From Litoreibacter arenae DSM 19593 (lineage in GTDB: Bacteria > Pseudomonadota > Alphaproteobacteria > Rhodobacterales > Rhodobacteraceae): a stretch of 64,000 bases of DNA. The DNA is taken from contig NZ_KE557306.1 of NCBI RefSeq assembly GCF_000442275.2, positions 62,001 to 126,000 of the forward strand, read 5' to 3'. Numbering within the stretch: position 1 is the stretch's first letter; each line of letters begins with the position of its first letter. The notes under the pieces are model-generated. The model searched no databases. It saw only the letters and a program-made list of their open reading frames with translations, and was not told where the DNA came from. Positions 40,156 through 49,457 of this stretch are shown here, piece after piece. The position numbers and the translations under genes are program-made.

Positions 40156-40751
40156 TGCTGCGCAATCTCGATCCCCGTAAACGCACGATGGCGATCCTGG
40201 TCGGTGTGGTGCTGACCATGGGCGGTCTCGGCTTCGCCTCCGTGCCGCTTTATGATCTGTTCTGCCGCGTCACCGGCTATGGCGGCACGACGGCGCAGGC
40301 AGATGCCGGCTCCGACACCATTCTGGAGCGTACCATCAACGTGCGCTTCGACGGGTCGCTGTCGTCGAACATGGCGTGGGAATTCAAGCCGGTTCAGCGC
40401 GAAATGACCGTCCGCATCGGCGAGACCGGTCTGGCCTTCTACGAGGCATACAACCCGACCGACCGCCCGATTGCGGGCCAAGCCAGCTACAACGTGTTCC
40501 CGTTCACGGCGGGCGGCTACTTCAACAAGATCGCGTGTTTCTGCTTTACCGAACAGGTGTTGCAGCCCGGCGAGCGGGTACAGATGCCGGTGACCTTCTT
40601 CGTTGATCCGGAAATCGTCGACGATCCTGACGGAAAGTTTGTCGAGGAAATCACCCTGAGCTATACCTTCTACGAAATCGACCTGCCCGAGCCTGCGGCC
40701 CAAGCGGCCCTGACGCCCGAGCAGCCCGCAAAAACAACTGAATATAACTAA
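40155..40751 (+). CDS. ctaG: Cytochrome c oxidase assembly protein CtaG/Cox11
   Basis: The 198-residue protein has one N-terminal membrane helix (about 13-33) and a periplasmic immunoglobulin-like domain with the copper-binding [15 protein letters not shown] (CFCF motif). It delivers copper to the CuB site of subunit I. The start overlaps the preceding stop by one base. The domain ends with [14 protein letters not shown] and a hydrophilic tail. Confidence 0.96.
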   Translation: MLRNLDPRKRTMAILVGVVLTMGGLGFASVPLYDLFCRVTGYGGTTAQADAGSDTILERTINVRFDGSLSSNMAWEFKPVQREMTVRIGETGLAFYEAYNPTDRPIAGQASYNVFPFTAGGYFNKIACFCFTEQVLQPGERVQMPVTFFVDPEIVDDPDGKFVEEITLSYTFYEIDLPEPAAQAALTPEQPAKTTEYN

Positions 40752-40776
40752 GCCCACCACGAGGGAGCCCAATAAG

Positions 40777-41577
40777 ATGGCACATGCCAAGAACCACGAC
40801 TACCACATCCTGCCGCCGTCGATTAACCCGTTCCTAGGGGCAATCGGGGCATTCGTCATGCTGACCGGCGCGGTGGTGTGGATGCATGATGGCGGCCCAT
40901 GGATGTTCGCAATCGGCCTTGCCGCCGTGCTCTACGTCATGTTCAGCTGGTGGTCCGAGATGGTCGACGAAGGCCAGCAAGGCGATCACACGCCGGTCGT
41001 GCGCATCGGCCTGCGCTACGGCTTCATCTTCTTTATCATGTCCGAAGTCATGTTCTTCGTGGCGTGGTTCTGGTCGTTCTTCAAACACGCCATGTACCCC
41101 ATGGGCCCCGACAGCCCCGCGATTGACGGCCAGTGGCCGCCCGCAGGGATCGAGACGTTCGACCCGTGGCACCTGCCGCTGATCAACACGCTGATCCTGC
41201 TGTGCTCCGGTGCGGCGGCGACCTGGGCGCACCACGCGTTGGTTCACGAGAACAACCGCAAAGACCTGAAAAACGGCCTTATCCTTGCGATTGCGTTGGG
41301 CGTTTTGTTCACGGGCTTTCAGGCCTATGAATACAGCCACGCAGCCTTCGGCTTCTCGGGCAACATCTATGGTGCCAACTTCTTCATGGCGACCGGCTTC
41401 CATGGCTTCCACGTTCTGGTCGGCACCATCTTCCTGCTGGTCTGCCTGATCCGCGTCTACAAGGGCCACTTCACACCAGAACAGCATGTCGGCTTCGAGG
41501 CCGCCGCCTGGTACTGGCACTTCGTCGATGTGGTCTGGTTGTTCCTGTTCGCGTCGATCTACATCTGGGGCAGCTAA
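40777..41577 (+). CDS. ctaE: Cytochrome c oxidase subunit III
   Basis: The 266-residue membrane protein begins [19 protein letters not shown] and has about seven helices with [15 protein letters not shown] and [19 protein letters not shown], the latter the conserved helix VI of subunit III, and ends in [16 protein letters not shown]. It supports proton uptake and lipid binding in the oxidase. It ends the ctaB-coxF-ctaG-ctaE block and is followed by a hairpin. Confidence 0.97.
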   Translation: MAHAKNHDYHILPPSINPFLGAIGAFVMLTGAVVWMHDGGPWMFAIGLAAVLYVMFSWWSEMVDEGQQGDHTPVVRIGLRYGFIFFIMSEVMFFVAWFWSFFKHAMYPMGPDSPAIDGQWPPAGIETFDPWHLPLINTLILLCSGAAATWAHHALVHENNRKDLKNGLILAIALGVLFTGFQAYEYSHAAFGFSGNIYGANFFMATGFHGFHVLVGTIFLLVCLIRVYKGHFTPEQHVGFEAAAWYWHFVDVVWLFLFASIYIWGS

Positions 41578-41604
41578 GCCCTCCGAGCAATTGACAGGCA
41601 ATAG

Positions 41605-41626
41605 GCGCGGGGGGAAACCTCCGCGC
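41605..41626 (+). terminator. Hairpin after ctaE
   Basis: GCGCGG-GG and CC-CCGCGC form a GC stem with a GGAAA-type loop, followed by TTCTTCATT. It lies 27 bases after the ctaE stop and may give partial termination before the SURF1 gene. Confidence 0.5.
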
Positions 41627-41643
41627 TTCTTCATTGAGGTGAC

Positions 41644-42321
41644 ATGACCAAGCGAATGATCCTGCCCTTGCTGTTCGGCATCATCGGCTGCGCGATCCTG
41701 ATCAGTCTGGGGGTCTGGCAAGTCAACCGTCTCGCATGGAAAGAGGCGATGCTGTCGGAAATCGACGCCCGCATTGCGACCGCTCCGGTGGCGCTGCCCG
41801 ACAATCCGGACCCCGACGCGCACACGTTCCTGCCGGTGCAGGCAACCGGCACCTATGGCACGGACTATATTCGCGTTTTGGTCAGCCAGAAGCAAATCGG
41901 CGCGGGCTACCGGATCATCAGCCCGTTCGTCACGGACGGGCGCACCATCATGGTGGACCGCGGTATCCTGCCCATCGAGGAGGACACCCCCCCCCCTGCA
42001 CCCACGGGCGAGGTGGTGGTCGCAGGCAACATCCATTGGCCGCAAGAGGTAGACAGCTACACCCCCGAGCCGGACGAGGCGCGCAACATCTGGTTCGCGC
42101 GTGACGTTGACCGGATGGCTGCGACACTTGGAACCGAGCCGGTGTTGCTTATCTTGCGCAACGCCACACCCGCCACGCCGCAGATCACTCCGCTTCCTGT
42201 CAGTCGCGCGGGCATCCCGAACGACCACCTGTCCTACGCGATCACATGGTTTTCGCTGGCAGTCATATGGTTTGGGATGACAGTCTTTTTGCTTTGGCGT
42301 ATCAGGCAGCGGACCGTTTGA
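41644..42321 (+). CDS. SURF1-family oxidase assembly protein
   Basis: The 225-residue protein has N- and C-terminal membrane helices (about 7-26 and 198-219) around a periplasmic domain, with LGVWQVNRLAWK and YAITWFSLAVIW typical of SURF1/Shy1. It helps heme a insertion in cytochrome oxidase. Odd feature: ten consecutive C at 41987-41996 code for Thr-Pro-Pro-Pro in the middle of the gene and could slip. Confidence 0.9.
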   Translation: MTKRMILPLLFGIIGCAILISLGVWQVNRLAWKEAMLSEIDARIATAPVALPDNPDPDAHTFLPVQATGTYGTDYIRVLVSQKQIGAGYRIISPFVTDGRTIMVDRGILPIEEDTPPPAPTGEVVVAGNIHWPQEVDSYTPEPDEARNIWFARDVDRMAATLGTEPVLLILRNATPATPQITPLPVSRAGIPNDHLSYAITWFSLAVIWFGMTVFLLWRIRQRTV

Positions 42322-42332
42322 AGGAACACCCC

Positions 42333-43721
42333 ATGCGTTACATCTCGACCCGCGGCAAAGCCCCTGTCCTGACATTCGAGCAGGCCATGCTGACCGGCCT
42401 TGCCCGCGACGGTGGCCTGTATCTGCCAGAGACCATCCCGACGCTGGACCATGACGCTATCCGCGCCATGCGCGGCGCGTCCTATGAGGATGTGGCTTTC
42501 ACCGTGATGCGCCCCTTTATCGGCGACACGTTCACTGACGCCGAGTTCCGCGAGATCATTGCCAAGGCTTACGAAGGTTTCGGCCACGACGTCCGCGCGC
42601 CTTTGGTGCAGCTGGGGTCAAACCACTACCTTCTGGAGCTGTTCCACGGCCCGACCTTGGCGTTCAAAGATTTCGCCATGCAGATGATCGGTCAGATGTT
42701 CCAAGCGGCGCTCAAACGCTCCGGAGAGCGGGTGACCATCGTAGGGGCCACCTCCGGTGACACAGGCTCGGCTGCGATCGAGGCGTTCCGTGGGCTGGAC
42801 GCGGTCGACGTGTTTATCCTGTTCCCGCAGGGCCGTGTCTCCGATGTGCAGCGCCGCCAGATGACGACGCCAAGCGAGGATAACGTCCACGCGCTGGCTA
42901 TCGAAGGCGACTTCGACACCTGCCAAGCTGCCGTGAAAGATATGTTCAACGATTTCGACTTCCGCGACGGGGTGCGCCTTGCCGGGGTCAACTCTATCAA
43001 TTGGGCGCGGGTGCTGGCGCAGGTGGTGTATTATTTCACCTCCGCCGTGAGCCTCGGCGCGCCCGACCGCGAGGTCAGCTTCACCGTACCGACAGGCAAT
43101 TTCGGCGATATCTTCGCGGGCTACATCGCCAAGAAGATGGGCCTGCCGATTGGCGAGTTGGTGATCGCCACCAACCAGAACGACATCCTGCACCGCACGC
43201 TGGAAACTGGCTCCTACACCACTGACGGCGTGAAGCCGTCGATCAGCCCGTCGATGGACATTCAGGTGTCGTCGAATTTCGAGCGCGCCTTGTTCTATGC
43301 CTACGGCCAAGATGGCGCAGCGGTGTCGGAGCAGATGGACGAACTCAAAGCCAGCGGTGAATTCAAGGTCAGCCAAGGCGCCTATGAGGCGCTGAAGGAA
43401 ACCTACGCGTCGGGCCGTGTCAGCGAAGAAGAGACCTCCGCCATGATCACCCGCGCCAATGCGACGATGGGCGAGCTGCTTTGCCCGCACTCCGCCGTGG
43501 GCGTGAAAGTGGCGATGGACCATCTGGGCAGCACCCCGATGGTCACGCTTGCCACCGCGCATCCCGCGAAATTCCCGGCCGCCGTCGAAGCTGCGTCCGG
43601 CCACCATCCTGAATTGCCCGACCGCATGTCGGACCTGTTCGAGCGCGAGGAGCGCATGACCGAATTGCCAAATGACATCGAGAAGATCAAAGCCCTGATC
43701 CGCGAGCGTATCAACGCATGA
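42333..43721 (+). CDS. thrC: Threonine synthase
   Basis: The 462-residue PLP enzyme begins MRYISTRGKAPVLTFEQAML and has ELFHGPTLAFKDFAMQMIG (PLP lysine), TIVGATSGDTGSAAIEAF and SFTVPTGNFGDIFAGYIAKKMG. It converts O-phosphohomoserine to threonine. AAGGA lies upstream of ATG 42333, 11 bases after the SURF1 stop. Its stop overlaps the start of the M16 peptidase gene. Confidence 0.97.
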   Translation: MRYISTRGKAPVLTFEQAMLTGLARDGGLYLPETIPTLDHDAIRAMRGASYEDVAFTVMRPFIGDTFTDAEFREIIAKAYEGFGHDVRAPLVQLGSNHYLLELFHGPTLAFKDFAMQMIGQMFQAALKRSGERVTIVGATSGDTGSAAIEAFRGLDAVDVFILFPQGRVSDVQRRQMTTPSEDNVHALAIEGDFDTCQAAVKDMFNDFDFRDGVRLAGVNSINWARVLAQVVYYFTSAVSLGAPDREVSFTVPTGNFGDIFAGYIAKKMGLPIGELVIATNQNDILHRTLETGSYTTDGVKPSISPSMDIQVSSNFERALFYAYGQDGAAVSEQMDELKASGEFKVSQGAYEALKETYASGRVSEEETSAMITRANATMGELLCPHSAVGVKVAMDHLGSTPMVTLATAHPAKFPAAVEAASGHHPELPDRMSDLFEREERMTELPNDIEKIKALIRERINA

Positions 43722-44977
43722 CGCAACAGTTTACCACCCTGCCAAACGGGTTCCGGATCGTGACCGAGCACATGCCGTCGCTGGAAAGCGCCAGCGTGGG
43801 GATCTGGGTCAATGCGGGCGGCCGCCACGAGCGTATCGAGCAAAACGGCATCGCCCATTTTCTGGAGCATATGGCGTTCAAAGGCACCAAGCGGCGCAGC
43901 GCTTTGCAGATCGCCGAGGCGATCGAGGACGTGGGCGGCTATATCAACGCCTACACCTCGCGCGAGGTGACGGCCTACTATGCCCGCGTGTTGAAAGACG
44001 ACGTGCCACTGGCCATGGACGTGATCGGTGACATTGTGCGCCATCCGGTGTTCGACCCCCGCGAGATCGAGGTCGAGCGCGGCGTAATCTTGCAAGAGAT
44101 CGGCATGTCGCTGGATACGCCCGACGACGTGATTTTCGACTGGCTGCAAGAAGCGGCCTATCCGGAGCAACCCATCGGGCGGACCATTCTGGGGCCGACG
44201 GAGCGGGTCTCGAACTTCTCCCGCGCCGACCTGTCAGGGTTCGTGGCGGAGCATTACGGCCCGCAAAATCTGATTCTGTCGGCGGCTGGCGCCGTGGATC
44301 ACGACGAGATCGTGCGCATGGCCGAGGATATGTTTGGCGATATGGCGCAGGGGGCCGCATTCCAGACCGAGCAGGCCAGCTTCGCTGCGGGGGAGCGGCG
44401 CGAAATCAAAAAGCTGGAGCAGGCGCATTTCACGCTGGCGTTAGAGGCACCGGGCTACCGCGACGACGATTTCTATACCGCGCAGGTGTTTGCGTCCGCT
44501 TTCGGCGGTGGCATGTCCTCGCGGCTGTTTCAGGAAATCCGCGAGAAACGCGGGCTGTGCTATACGATCTACAGCTCCATCGGCAGCTATTCCGACACCG
44601 GTATGATGACCGTCTATGCAGGCACGTCCGGCGACGACATTGCGGGGTTGGCCGACATTACCGTGGATGAGTTGAAACGGGCCGCCGACGATATGTCGGA
44701 CGCGGAAGTGAGCCGTGCGCGGGCGCAGATGAAGGCCGGTATGCTGATGGGGCTGGAAAGCCCGTCCTCGCGGGCCGAACGTCTGGCGCGGCTGGTCGGC
44801 ATCTGGGGCCGCGTGCCGCCATTGTCCGAGACCATCGACAAGATCGACGCGGTGGATGTGGCGCAGGTGCGCGACTTCGCCGCGAAGCTGGCCACCGCAG
44901 ATGCGGCCATGGCGCTCTATGGCCCTGTGAAAAAAGCCCGCGATCTGGCGCATATCACCCGCAGGCTCGCCGCCTGA
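43718..44977 (+). CDS. M16-family zinc protease (processing-peptidase-like)
   Basis: The 419-residue protein has the inverse zinc motif HFLEHMAFKGTKRRSA (HxxEH at about 47-51) with the second glutamate region downstream (EVERGVILQEIGM), and the C-terminal inactive-half features of a mitochondrial processing peptidase beta-like protein (FGGGMSSRLFQEIREKRGLCYTIYS). Because it lacks a signal peptide it is probably cytoplasmic. It overlaps both thrC (ATGA) and the next GNAT gene, so it is translated as one block. Confidence 0.93.
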   Translation: MTQQFTTLPNGFRIVTEHMPSLESASVGIWVNAGGRHERIEQNGIAHFLEHMAFKGTKRRSALQIAEAIEDVGGYINAYTSREVTAYYARVLKDDVPLAMDVIGDIVRHPVFDPREIEVERGVILQEIGMSLDTPDDVIFDWLQEAAYPEQPIGRTILGPTERVSNFSRADLSGFVAEHYGPQNLILSAAGAVDHDEIVRMAEDMFGDMAQGAAFQTEQASFAAGERREIKKLEQAHFTLALEAPGYRDDDFYTAQVFASAFGGGMSSRLFQEIREKRGLCYTIYSSIGSYSDTGMMTVYAGTSGDDIAGLADITVDELKRAADDMSDAEVSRARAQMKAGMLMGLESPSSRAERLARLVGIWGRVPPLSETIDKIDAVDVAQVRDFAAKLATADAAMALYGPVKKARDLAHITRRLAA

Positions 44978-45561
44978 TGCTCGGGCGCAAGCGCAAGGTC
45001 CGTATCGAGACGGAACGGATGACGCTGCGCTTGCCCCAGCATGGGGATTACCGCGAATGGGCGTCGTTGCGGTCGTCGTCGATCGAGTTTCTGACGCCAT
45101 GGGAGCCGTCCTGGGCCTCCGACCACCTGACGCGCAAGAGTTTCACCAATCGCGTCTACTGGGCGCAACGCTCCGTCAACAACGGCAACGCGGTCCCGGT
45201 GTTTCTGGAACGCCGCAAGGATGGTGCGCTATTGGGGGCGATCACGCTCGACAATATCCGGCGCGGCCCCGCGCAAGCGGGCACGCTGGGCTACTGGATG
45301 GGGCAACGCTACGCCCGGCACGGCTACATGCGGGAGGCCATTCTGGCTTTGGTGCATTATTCGTTCACCACGCTGGACCTGAGTCGGATCGAGGCGGCCT
45401 GCCTGCCGGAGAACACCGCGTCGCGCGGGGTTCTGGAAAAGTCCGGCTTCAAATATGAGGGCGTGGCACAAAGCTATTTGCAGATCAACGGACGCTGGCG
45501 CAACCATGTGTTGTTCGCCAGTTTGCGTGGTGACCGGCGGGGCAAAACAGAGGTGGGTTAG
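44977..45561 (+). CDS. GNAT acetyltransferase, RimJ/RimL type
   Basis: The 194-residue protein has IETERMTLRLPQHGDYREWASLRSSS at the N-terminus and the acetyl-CoA binding region GTLGYWMGQRYARHGYMREAILALVHYSF, followed by RIEAACLPENTASRGVLEKSGFKYEG. This is the RimJ/RimL pattern of N-terminal acetyltransferases. The substrate may be a ribosomal protein or another amine. It starts on the last base of the M16 stop codon. Confidence 0.9.
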   Translation: MLGRKRKVRIETERMTLRLPQHGDYREWASLRSSSIEFLTPWEPSWASDHLTRKSFTNRVYWAQRSVNNGNAVPVFLERRKDGALLGAITLDNIRRGPAQAGTLGYWMGQRYARHGYMREAILALVHYSFTTLDLSRIEAACLPENTASRGVLEKSGFKYEGVAQSYLQINGRWRNHVLFASLRGDRRGKTEVG

Positions 45562-45573
45562 CTGTTGCTGGCG

Positions 45574-45606
45574 CGGGATTTGAATATTTTTGCCAAGATG
45601 AAGTCC
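45574..45606 (+). repeat. Variant AATATTTTTGCCAAGATGAAG box
   Basis: The sequence GGGATTTGAATATTTTTGCC followed by AAGATGAAG lies 13 bases after the GNAT stop. It is a diverged form of the ATTTNTGAAGCAATGA box seen at 4707, 22321 and 47987, but without a GC hairpin in front. Confidence 0.35.
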
Positions 45607-45648
45607 ATTTGATTTTGCCCTGAGAACCGTATGCTCTAGCTTTGAGCT

Positions 45649-46452
45649 ATGCGTTGGTTGCTTCTCTTTTTGATGATGCCGCTCGCGGCGATGGCTCAGG
45701 ACCGCAGGCCGAGCCACTGTATCGCCTTGGCCGACGCTCCGGGGATCGAGTATATCCACCGCGCCTCAGTCGGGGAGGCGCTAGACGACTATACCGTGCG
45801 GCTCAGCTACATTGCGCATGCCACCTTCATTCTGGAAACGCCTGGCGGATTGACGGCGGCTACGGATTACACCGGATTTTTCGGCGTGCGGGACTTCGTG
45901 CCGGACGTCGCGACCATGAACCACGCCCATTCCAGCCACTGGACGCCGAACCCCGATCCGCGCATCAAGCATGTATTGCAGGGGTGGCAGCAGGAGCATC
46001 ATCTGGACCTCGGCGACATGCTGGTGCGCAACGTCCTCACCGACATTCGCGGGCGGTTTGGCGGCGAGGTGGAGGCGGACGGCAATTCCATCTTCGTATT
46101 CGAGGTGGCGGGGCTGTGCATCGGCCATCTGGGGCATTTGCACCACGAGCCCGATCAGGCGCAATATGCGGCACTCGGGCGGCTGGATGTGGTGATGGCC
46201 CCCGTGGATGGCGGGCTGACGCTGGACCTGCCAACGATGGTGAAGGTGCTGAAGCGGCTGAAATCTTCGGTGGTGATCCCGATGCACTGGTGGGCGGACG
46301 GCTCTCTGGGGCGGTTCGTGGCGGGCATGTCGGACGAGTTCGCCATTGATCGCCGCACTGACAGTTCGCTGGAGGTGTCGTTGCGTACGCTGCCGAAACG
46401 CCCCACGGTCGTGACTTTGCGTCCCGCCTATTTGCGCGAACCGATTGAATAG
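45649..46452 (+). CDS. Exported metallo-beta-lactamase-fold protein with altered metal motif
   Basis: The 267-residue protein has a signal peptide (MRWLLLFLMMPLAAMAQ) and an MBL-like order of elements: IAHATFILETPGGLTAATDYTGFFG, the first metal motif as MNHAHSSHW (about 90-98), CIGHLGHLHHEP, and PMHWWADGS near the end. The canonical HxHxDH reads HAHSSH, so the usual Asp that binds zinc 2 is Ser. The fold call is fairly safe; activity is doubtful or needs one metal. It is probably periplasmic. The substrate is unknown. Confidence 0.75.
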   Translation: MRWLLLFLMMPLAAMAQDRRPSHCIALADAPGIEYIHRASVGEALDDYTVRLSYIAHATFILETPGGLTAATDYTGFFGVRDFVPDVATMNHAHSSHWTPNPDPRIKHVLQGWQQEHHLDLGDMLVRNVLTDIRGRFGGEVEADGNSIFVFEVAGLCIGHLGHLHHEPDQAQYAALGRLDVVMAPVDGGLTLDLPTMVKVLKRLKSSVVIPMHWWADGSLGRFVAGMSDEFAIDRRTDSSLEVSLRTLPKRPTVVTLRPAYLREPIE

Positions 46453-46489
46453 GCTTTCCCCTGTCCCGAACCCGCGCAATAAAGATGCC

Positions 46490-47902
46490 ATGTTGAATTC
46501 TGTGACCGACGGCTTTCGGGCCGAGCTGAAATCGAAACTTCCCGAAGCTGCGTTCCGCGAGCTGACCGAGAGTTATCTGCAAGAGCCGCGCGGGCGCTAT
46601 CACGGCGGTGACGGCTTTCTGATCGCCCCAGATTGCACGGAAGATGTCGCAACGGTGGTGCGCGCCTGCGCCGAGGCGGGGGTGGGGATCATCCCCTATG
46701 GCGGCGGCACCGGGTTGGTTGGCGGCCAAGTTGCCGAGAGCGGGCCTGTGCCGGTCATCCTGTCGCTTGAGCGGATGAACGAGATCCGTGACGTGTTCCC
46801 GACCGAGAGCGTGATGACCGCCGAGGCGGGGGTCATCCTGTCGTCCGTGCAGAAGGCGGCGGAAGCCGTGGACCGGTTGTTTCCCCTGTCGCTGGCCTCC
46901 GAAGGGTCTGCGCGCATCGGGGGCAATCTGGCCACCAACGCGGGCGGCGTGAACGTGCTGCGCTATGGCAACGCGCGGGATTTGTGTCTGGGGGTGGAGG
47001 CGGTGCTGCCGGACGGGTCCATCCTGAACGGGCTGTCGCGGCTGAAAAAGAACAATACCGGCTACGACCTGCGCCACCTGCTGATCGGGGCGGAAGGGAC
47101 GCTGGGGATCATCACCGCGGCGTCGCTGAAACTGTTTCCGAAACCCGCAGGCGAAGGGGCGGCGCTTATGGTCGTGCCGGACCCGCAGGCGGCGCTGGAC
47201 CTGTTGGCGCTGGCGGGCGATCTGCTGGGCCATCAGGTCTCGGCCTTCGAGTTGATCAACCGCATGGGACTGGATTTTCTGGCCGAGGTAGGACCGGAGG
47301 TGCGTGCGCCCTTCACGGACGTGCCGGAATGGATGGTGCTGATCGACGTCGGCTGTGTAGCAGGTTTGGACCCGTCAGAGGCGTTGGAGCGCCTGTTCGA
47401 AGCCGCCGCCGAGCGGGAACTGGTGAGCGACGGCGTGATCGCCCAATCGGGCGCGCAGCGCGATGCGTTCTGGACGATCCGCGAGAGCATCCCCGAGGCG
47501 AACCGGCGGATCGGATCGGTGTCCTCGCATGACATCTCGGTGCCGATCGGACGCATTCCTGAATTCATCGCACGCGGGGGGCAGGCTCTGGCCCGACTTG
47601 ATACATTCCGCATCAACTGCTTCGGGCATGTGGGCGACGGGAACCTGCATTACAACGTCTTTCCGGTGGCGGGGAAGTCGCGGGTGGATCACGACCACCA
47701 GCGCGGCGAGGTGAAACGGATCGTGCATGATCTTGTGGCCGAACTGGACGGGTCGATTTCAGCCGAACATGGCATCGGGCGGCTGAAAGTGGACGATTTG
47801 AACCTGTATGGCGACCCCACGAAGCTGGCGGCGATGCGGGCGATCAAGGCGGCGCTGGACCCCAAGGGGATCATGAACCCCGGTGCGGTGGTGTCGGGGT
47901 AG
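46490..47902 (+). CDS. FAD-linked oxidase (D-lactate/glycolate/2-hydroxyglutarate dehydrogenase type)
   Basis: The 470-residue protein has an FAD-binding PCMH domain with IIPYGGGTGLVGGQVAE and SLASEGSARIGGNLATNAGGVNVLRYGNARD, and the C-terminal vanillyl-alcohol-oxidase-like domain with NCFGHVGDGNLHYNVFPV and SISAEHGIGRLKVDDL. It oxidises a 2-hydroxy acid, passing electrons to a quinone or flavoprotein. ATG 46490 gives MLNSVTDGFRAEL. It ends before a strong pair of hairpins. Confidence 0.93.
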   Translation: MLNSVTDGFRAELKSKLPEAAFRELTESYLQEPRGRYHGGDGFLIAPDCTEDVATVVRACAEAGVGIIPYGGGTGLVGGQVAESGPVPVILSLERMNEIRDVFPTESVMTAEAGVILSSVQKAAEAVDRLFPLSLASEGSARIGGNLATNAGGVNVLRYGNARDLCLGVEAVLPDGSILNGLSRLKKNNTGYDLRHLLIGAEGTLGIITAASLKLFPKPAGEGAALMVVPDPQAALDLLALAGDLLGHQVSAFELINRMGLDFLAEVGPEVRAPFTDVPEWMVLIDVGCVAGLDPSEALERLFEAAAERELVSDGVIAQSGAQRDAFWTIRESIPEANRRIGSVSSHDISVPIGRIPEFIARGGQALARLDTFRINCFGHVGDGNLHYNVFPVAGKSRVDHDHQRGEVKRIVHDLVAELDGSISAEHGIGRLKVDDLNLYGDPTKLAAMRAIKAALDPKGIMNPGAVVSG

Positions 47903-47932
47903 GGATTGCGCTGGCCTTCGGCCATCGCCAGA

Positions 47933-48010
47933 GCGGGGGCGCTGCCCCCGCACCCCCGATTTTAGTGGGGCTCTGCCCCACACCCCGAGGTATTTTTGAA
48001 GCAATGATGG
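47933..48010 (+). repeat. Two GC hairpins plus GGTATTTTTGAAGCAATGATG box
   Basis: Two consecutive hairpins (GCGGGGGC-GCT-GCCCCCGC at 47933-47951 and GTGGGGC-TCT-GCCCCAC at 47965-47981) are followed by CCCCGAGGTATTTTTGAAGC and AATGATGG. It fills the 127-base gap between the convergent oxidase and apt genes. It is the most complete copy of the intergenic element found also at 4694 and 22299. Confidence 0.65.
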
Positions 48011-48029
48011 GGGAGGATGTGGTTGGAGG

Positions 48030-48569
48030 TCAGTCGCCCTCGAATTCGCAGAGCACGTGGACATTCTGCCCCATCGCCTCCAGCTTGGTACGGCCGCCCA
48101 GATCGGGCAGGTCGATTATGAAGCTGCATCCGATGACCTCGGCACCCAGCTTTTCGATCAGCTTGATCCCCGCCTCGGCGGTGCCGCCGGTGGCGAGCAG
48201 GTCGTCGACCAAAAGCACCTTTTCGCCCGGCTGCAAGCTGTCCTCGTGCAGCTCCATCGTGGCCTCGCCATATTCCAGCTGGTAGGTTTGTTCGATAGTC
48301 TTGCCGGGCAGTTTGCCTTTTTTGCGGATCGGAACGAAGCCGGTGGACAACTGATGTGCAATGGCGCCGCCCATGATGAAGCCGCGCGCCTCCAGACCGG
48401 CCACCTTGTCGAACCGGATGCCCGCATAGGGGTGCAGCAGTTGGTCGACCGCCATGCGAAACCCGCGCGCATCCAGAAACAGGGTGGTGACATCGCGGAA
48501 CATGATCCCCTCATGGGGGAAGTCCGGGATGGTGCGGATGTAGTCTTTGACCTGCTTACGGTTGGGCAT
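48030..48569 (-). CDS. apt: Adenine phosphoribosyltransferase
   Basis: The 179-residue type I PRTase has the PRPP loop [18 protein letters not shown], and [24 protein letters not shown] and [15 protein letters not shown], typical of APRT. It salvages adenine to AMP with PRPP (made by prs elsewhere in the window). ATG 48569 gives [21 protein letters not shown]. It could also receive adenine released by the mtnP pathway. Confidence 0.95.
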   Translation of the reverse strand: MPNRKQVKDYIRTIPDFPHEGIMFRDVTTLFLDARGFRMAVDQLLHPYAGIRFDKVAGLEARGFIMGGAIAHQLSTGFVPIRKKGKLPGKTIEQTYQLEYGEATMELHEDSLQPGEKVLLVDDLLATGGTAEAGIKLIEKLGAEVIGCSFIIDLPDLGGRTKLEAMGQNVHVLCEFEGD

Positions 48570-48629
48570 ATGTGCTCCGGAAATTGCGTGCATCTCCGGA
48601 TACCCCAGCGGCGGGGGCGTGGAAAGGCT

Positions 48630-49457
48630 TTAGCCGAGCCGTGCGGCCTGCACATGCATCCAGTCGAAATTCTTGACGCGGCCCAGCGAGGTCCAGCCCT
48701 GACGCTCCCAGATTTGCCAGAAGTCGGCGCAATCGGGATGGGCGAAGCTGGCGCGGCCACGGCCCCATTTCAGGCGGTTGCGTTCGGGGTCGAAGTCGAT
48801 GGCGATGCCCCAGCTATGGGTGGACCAACTGCTGCCGCCGCGCATCTTGCGCGGGTTGTAGTCGCCGCCGAACAGATCGAAGCCGAGGCGTTCGATCTCT
48901 TTGAGCCCGTAGTGGTCATGCACCTGTTCCACGATCTCGCCCAGACTGTTGGCCACCTTCTTGTGCACCTTGAAGCCGGAGCGGCGCTGCGACTTGTTCC
49001 ACGCGATCTTCAGAGGCCACGGGCAGGAAACCGACACCAGTTCGGGAGACCGCCCACCGGGGATGCCGTGGGGGCCGTAAAAACTGGTCATCTGCGATTG
49101 CTTGGGGAACTGGTGCGGGTTGGCGTCGATCGGCTCCTCATCCCGCCACGCATGGACGAAGCCGTTGCGCAGCTTCTCCTCCAGCGCGTCGGCGGCCCAA
49201 GAGGTTTGCGGGCCCCAGAATCCGTCCACGGTGCCCGCGTCGATGTCGTTGGCATGGCAGTAGAGTTGCAGAAACATGATGGTCTGCCGTTTGTCGCTGA
49301 GGTCTTTCCAACCGGCGGGGGGTGTTCCCCCGATCTGCGGAATGCCCTTCTTAACTGCGTCGTGGGTCATGGGGCCACGATCCCCGTCGATGCGGCCCGC
49401 ATAATGGCCCATATCCTTGAGCTTGGATTGCACAAGCTTGATTGCAGCAGTGTCCAT
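48630..49457 (-). CDS. Leaderless endolysin-like protein: peptidoglycan-binding repeats plus M15 peptidase
   Basis: The 275-residue product starts MDTAAIKLVQSKLKDMGHYAG with AGGAGG just upstream of ATG 49457. Two peptidoglycan-binding-like units occur (AGRIDGDRGPMTHDAV near residue 20 and GTVDGFWGPQTSWAADAL near 75). The C-terminus holds the M15 zinc-site motifs STHSWGIAIDFDP and FDWMHVQ. There is no signal peptide, as in phage endolysins. It stands alone, divergent from a tiny secreted peptide gene and separated by an AT-rich 215-base region, so transfer from a phage is possible. Confidence 0.8.
   Translation of the reverse strand: MDTAAIKLVQSKLKDMGHYAGRIDGDRGPMTHDAVKKGIPQIGGTPPAGWKDLSDKRQTIMFLQLYCHANDIDAGTVDGFWGPQTSWAADALEEKLRNGFVHAWRDEEPIDANPHQFPKQSQMTSFYGPHGIPGGRSPELVSVSCPWPLKIAWNKSQRRSGFKVHKKVANSLGEIVEQVHDHYGLKEIERLGFDLFGGDYNPRKMRGGSSWSTHSWGIAIDFDPERNRLKWGRGRASFAHPDCADFWQIWERQGWTSLGRVKNFDWMHVQAARLG

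Noticed and set aside
47933-47981. CRISPR-like repeats
   Set aside because: There are only two unrelated hairpins, with no regularly spaced repeats of constant length and no cas genes in the window.
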